Assembly: GCA_001017865.1 (NCBI GenBank)
Contig: LATQ01000001.1
Span: 987,976 to 1,008,331 of the forward strand
DNA length: 20,356 bases
Direction: 5' to 3'
Source: Rhodococcus sp. IITR03
Lineage (GTDB): Bacteria; Actinomycetota; Actinomycetes; Mycobacteriales; Mycobacteriaceae
Made by a program: the position numbers and the translations under genes. Shown here one piece after another: positions 18,858-20,356 of the stretch. Position 1 is the first letter of the stretch. Each line of letters opens with the position of its first letter. The notes beneath the pieces were generated by a model. The model was not told the DNA's origin. It saw nothing but the letters and a program-made list of their open reading frames with translations, and made no database searches.

Positions 18858-18895
18858 ATGACAGGAGTGTTACGCGAGGGTGAGATTGCCGTGAC
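18858..18895 (-). promoter_or_regulatory. GlnR-type operator upstream of the synthetase-glx operon
   Basis: Read on minus: GTCAC-n6-CTCAC-n6-GTAAC-n6-GTCAT, four pentamers at exact 11-bp steps (plus starts 18891, 18880, 18869, 18858). Three end in AC and the fourth in AT. This is a full a-b-a-b GlnR site as known from actinobacterial amtB and glnA promoters. It ends 84 bp before the glnT ATG. It shares spacing with the amt site at 8958-8995, placing both ends of the nitrogen region under the same control. Confidence 0.75.
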
Positions 18896-18930
18896 GGTTC
18901 GCCGGAAACAGCCTGCATGCGAACAGAAAA

Positions 18931-18966
18931 CAGCGGCGGGACGGTCTAAGGACCGTCCCGCCGCTG
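18931..18966 (-). terminator. Strong rho-independent terminator of the acyl-CoA dehydrogenase gene
   Basis: CAGCGGCGGGACGGTC and GACCGTCCCGCCGCTG form a perfect 16-bp stem with loop TAAG. On the minus strand it is followed by TTTTCTGTTC, a proper T-tract. It begins 22 bp after the stop of the minus-strand acyl-CoA dehydrogenase and insulates the synthetase promoter region from read-through. Confidence 0.93.
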
Positions 18967-18987
18967 CAGTGTGGTGGAGAGGGTGTT

Positions 18988-20136
18988 CTACCGAAGCCCG
19001 AACGAGTTCCCGATGATGTCCCGCTGGATCTCGTTGGTGCCGCCGTAGATGGTGGCGCCCAGTGCTGCACGCACGTGCTGGGCCATGTCGAACTCTGTGG
19101 AGTAGCCGTAGCCACCCATCATCTGCATGCCATCGAGGGCAGTGTTCTTCGCGACCTCGGTTGCCTTGAGCTTCGCCATCGACGACGCGCGAGCCAACCC
19201 CTGTGGGTCGTCGCCGGCATCCGCGCGGTGCGCGACGCTGTAGACCAGCAGGCGGGTGCACTCGATCTCCGTCGCGAGATCGGCGATGCGGTGCTTGATC
19301 GCCTGGTACGAGCCGACCCGGTTGCCGAACTGGGTGCGCTCGGAGACGAACGCCAGCACGTCGTCGAAGGCGCGTTCGGCGGTGCCGAGCATCTGCGCGG
19401 CGAGGATCAGCCGCTCGGTGGCCAGGCCGGGCATGAGCTGGGCCCAGCCCTGCCCGACCTCACCGACCACCGAGTCGGCGGGCAGCACGCAGTCGGCGAA
19501 GTAGAGGTCGTTGACCTCGGTTCCGTTGAGTGTGTCGATGCCCTTGATCGTCAGTCCCGGCGTGTCGGCCGGCACGTGGAACATGGTGAGCCCGTGGTGC
19601 TTCTTCTCGCCACGCTCGGTACGGGCGACCAGGAGGATGCTGTCCGCCTGATGGGCGTTGGTGATCCACGTCTTCTGACCGTTGATCATCCAGCCGTCCG
19701 CAGTGTGCTCGGCGCGGCAGGTCAGCGCCGCGACGTCGGAACCGGCTTCCGGTTCGGACATCGCGATCGCCAGCGCGGCACCCTCGGCGAGCCGGCCGAG
19801 CACCGATCGCTTGAGTTCCTCGCTCGCGAACTTGGTGTAGATCCCGGCGGTGATCAGGGTCGTGCCGTGCCACGGGACCGGGGCGAGACCGCGGTGAAGT
19901 TCCTCGAGCAGGACACACAGGTCGACATGGTTGCCGCCGGCCCCGCCGTACTCCTCGGGGACGTTGATGGCGGCCCATCCGAGTTCGGCGATCCGCCGGT
20001 TCAGCGCGAGGCTGTGCCCTTCGCGACCGCAGTCGGTGAGCTTGTCGCGCTGTTCACGCGTGCCCACCTCGCGGCGGCAGAATTCGCGGACTGCCGCCCC
20101 GAACTCGCGCTGCTCCTCGCTGAGCATCACAGTCAT
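18988..20136 (-). CDS. Acyl-CoA dehydrogenase (FadE type)
   Basis: This 382-residue flavoprotein is intact. It has the family stretches MSEPEAGSDVAALTCRAE, WMINGQKTWITNAHQAD, RTQFGNRVGSYQAIKHRIAD, MMGGYGYSTEFDMAQHVRA and IYGGTNEIQRDIIG. It oxidises an acyl-CoA to the 2-enoyl-CoA and passes electrons to ETF. At the position of the medium-chain catalytic Glu (YEGT) it has Gly365, while Glu241 in LATERLILAA sits at the helix-G position used by isovaleryl- and long-chain-type enzymes. So a branched or bulky acyl chain is plausible. AGGAGA precedes the ATG at 20136. It follows the membrane-protein gene by 32 bp and ends at the terminator at 18931-18966. It is not part of the nitrogen series. Confidence 0.93.
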   Translation of the reverse strand: MTVMLSEEQREFGAAVREFCRREVGTREQRDKLTDCGREGHSLALNRRIAELGWAAINVPEEYGGAGGNHVDLCVLLEELHRGLAPVPWHGTTLITAGIYTKFASEELKRSVLGRLAEGAALAIAMSEPEAGSDVAALTCRAEHTADGWMINGQKTWITNAHQADSILLVARTERGEKKHHGLTMFHVPADTPGLTIKGIDTLNGTEVNDLYFADCVLPADSVVGEVGQGWAQLMPGLATERLILAAQMLGTAERAFDDVLAFVSERTQFGNRVGSYQAIKHRIADLATEIECTRLLVYSVAHRADAGDDPQGLARASSMAKLKATEVAKNTALDGMQMMGGYGYSTEFDMAQHVRAALGATIYGGTNEIQRDIIGNSFGLR

Positions 20137-20168
20137 GAGAATCTCCTGGTCGTTCGGATGGGTGGTGC

Positions 20169-20356
20169 TCAGGCGGGGTCGCCGACGCGGACCCGCAGGT
20201 CGCGGGACTGGTCGTCACGATCGTCGCTCGCCGCCCCGGTGGTGAAATGGCTCCGCATGGAGGCCGCGGCGACGAACGAGACGACAGCGGTGCCGACGAG
20301 GATCGCGGCGAGCGGCCACCAGTGGCCGGAGCGTCGGTCGGCACGATAGCGGCGCC
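20169..20356 (-). CDS. C-terminal end of an unidentified membrane protein
   Basis: The gene enters from beyond base 20356 and stops at the TGA at 20169. The 61 visible codons give RRYRADRRSGHWWPLAAILV, then GTAVVSFVAAASM, and a hydrophilic tail ending RVRVGDPA. There is one clear transmembrane segment of about 21 residues with a basic flank before it (probably inside) and an acidic, Arg-rich tail after it (DDRDDQSRD). The family cannot be named from this fragment; the last helix of a transporter or a small anchored protein are both possible. It lies 32 bp upstream of the acyl-CoA dehydrogenase on the same strand, so they may be co-transcribed. Confidence 0.6.
   Translation of the reverse strand, partial: RRYRADRRSGHWWPLAAILVGTAVVSFVAAASMRSHFTTGAASDDRDDQSRDLRVRVGDPA

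Noticed and set aside
19075..20349. Plus-strand open frame of 424 codons opposite the acyl-CoA dehydrogenase
   Set aside because: Antisense to an intact, highly conserved dehydrogenase; the composition is that of complementary GC-rich codons.

Overview
The window is GC-rich, densely coded DNA of a mycolic-acid actinobacterium, most likely Rhodococcus or a close relative (Gordonia, Nocardia, Mycolicibacterium). The grounds are strong G/C bias at third codon positions, a KstR-like TetR regulator beside steroid side-chain beta-oxidation genes that closely resemble M. tuberculosis FadA5, FadE34 and ChsH3, and GlnR-type nitrogen operators. I see no tRNA, rRNA, CRISPR array, insertion sequence or phage gene.

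Left region (1-7949), lipid/steroid catabolism. A truncated Hsd4A/ChsB1-like ketoreductase leaves the window on the minus strand. Facing it is a TetR/KstR-like regulator (278-895). Then come, all on plus, a FadA5-like thiolase, a two-domain FadE34-like acyl-CoA dehydrogenase, a ChsH3-like double-hotdog enoyl-CoA hydratase, a PaaI-type thioesterase, a second SDR and a predicted lipoprotein lipase. Dehydrogenase, hydratase, ketoreductase and thiolase make one complete turn of beta-oxidation, best matched to C24 (bile-acid-like) steroid-CoA side chains. Two related 14-bp operator-like sequences (127-140 and 973-986) lie in the two control regions flanking the regulator.

Middle and right region (7959-18773), nitrogen metabolism. 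fdhD (minus) is divergent from an Amt ammonium transporter (plus). A convergent hairpin separates amt from a long minus-strand gene series that begins at 18773: a glutamine synthetase/gamma-glutamylmethylamide synthetase homologue, three separate proteins equivalent to glutamate synthase domains (amidotransferase, GXGXG, FMN domain; the GlxBCD/MgsABC family), an M20 amidohydrolase, a HutD protein, a sarcosine-oxidase-like FAD enzyme and an XRE-cupin regulator. GlnR-like four-box sites with 11-bp periodicity precede both amt (8958-8995) and the synthetase gene (18858-18895). The set looks like a nitrogen-starvation-induced module for salvaging alkylamines or N-substituted amino acids, similar to the N-methylglutamate pathway but with a single-subunit oxidase. 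A second acyl-CoA dehydrogenase with a perfect 16-bp terminator, and the end of a membrane-protein gene, close the window.

Sequence quality: nearly every gene is broken by apparent loss of single bases, about 31 in all, mostly a G or C lost from a short run. Restoring one base each time gives intact, full-length, well-conserved proteins. I treat these as sequencing or assembly errors, not pseudogenes. CDS coordinates below span the whole reconstructed gene, and protein lengths are given after restoration.
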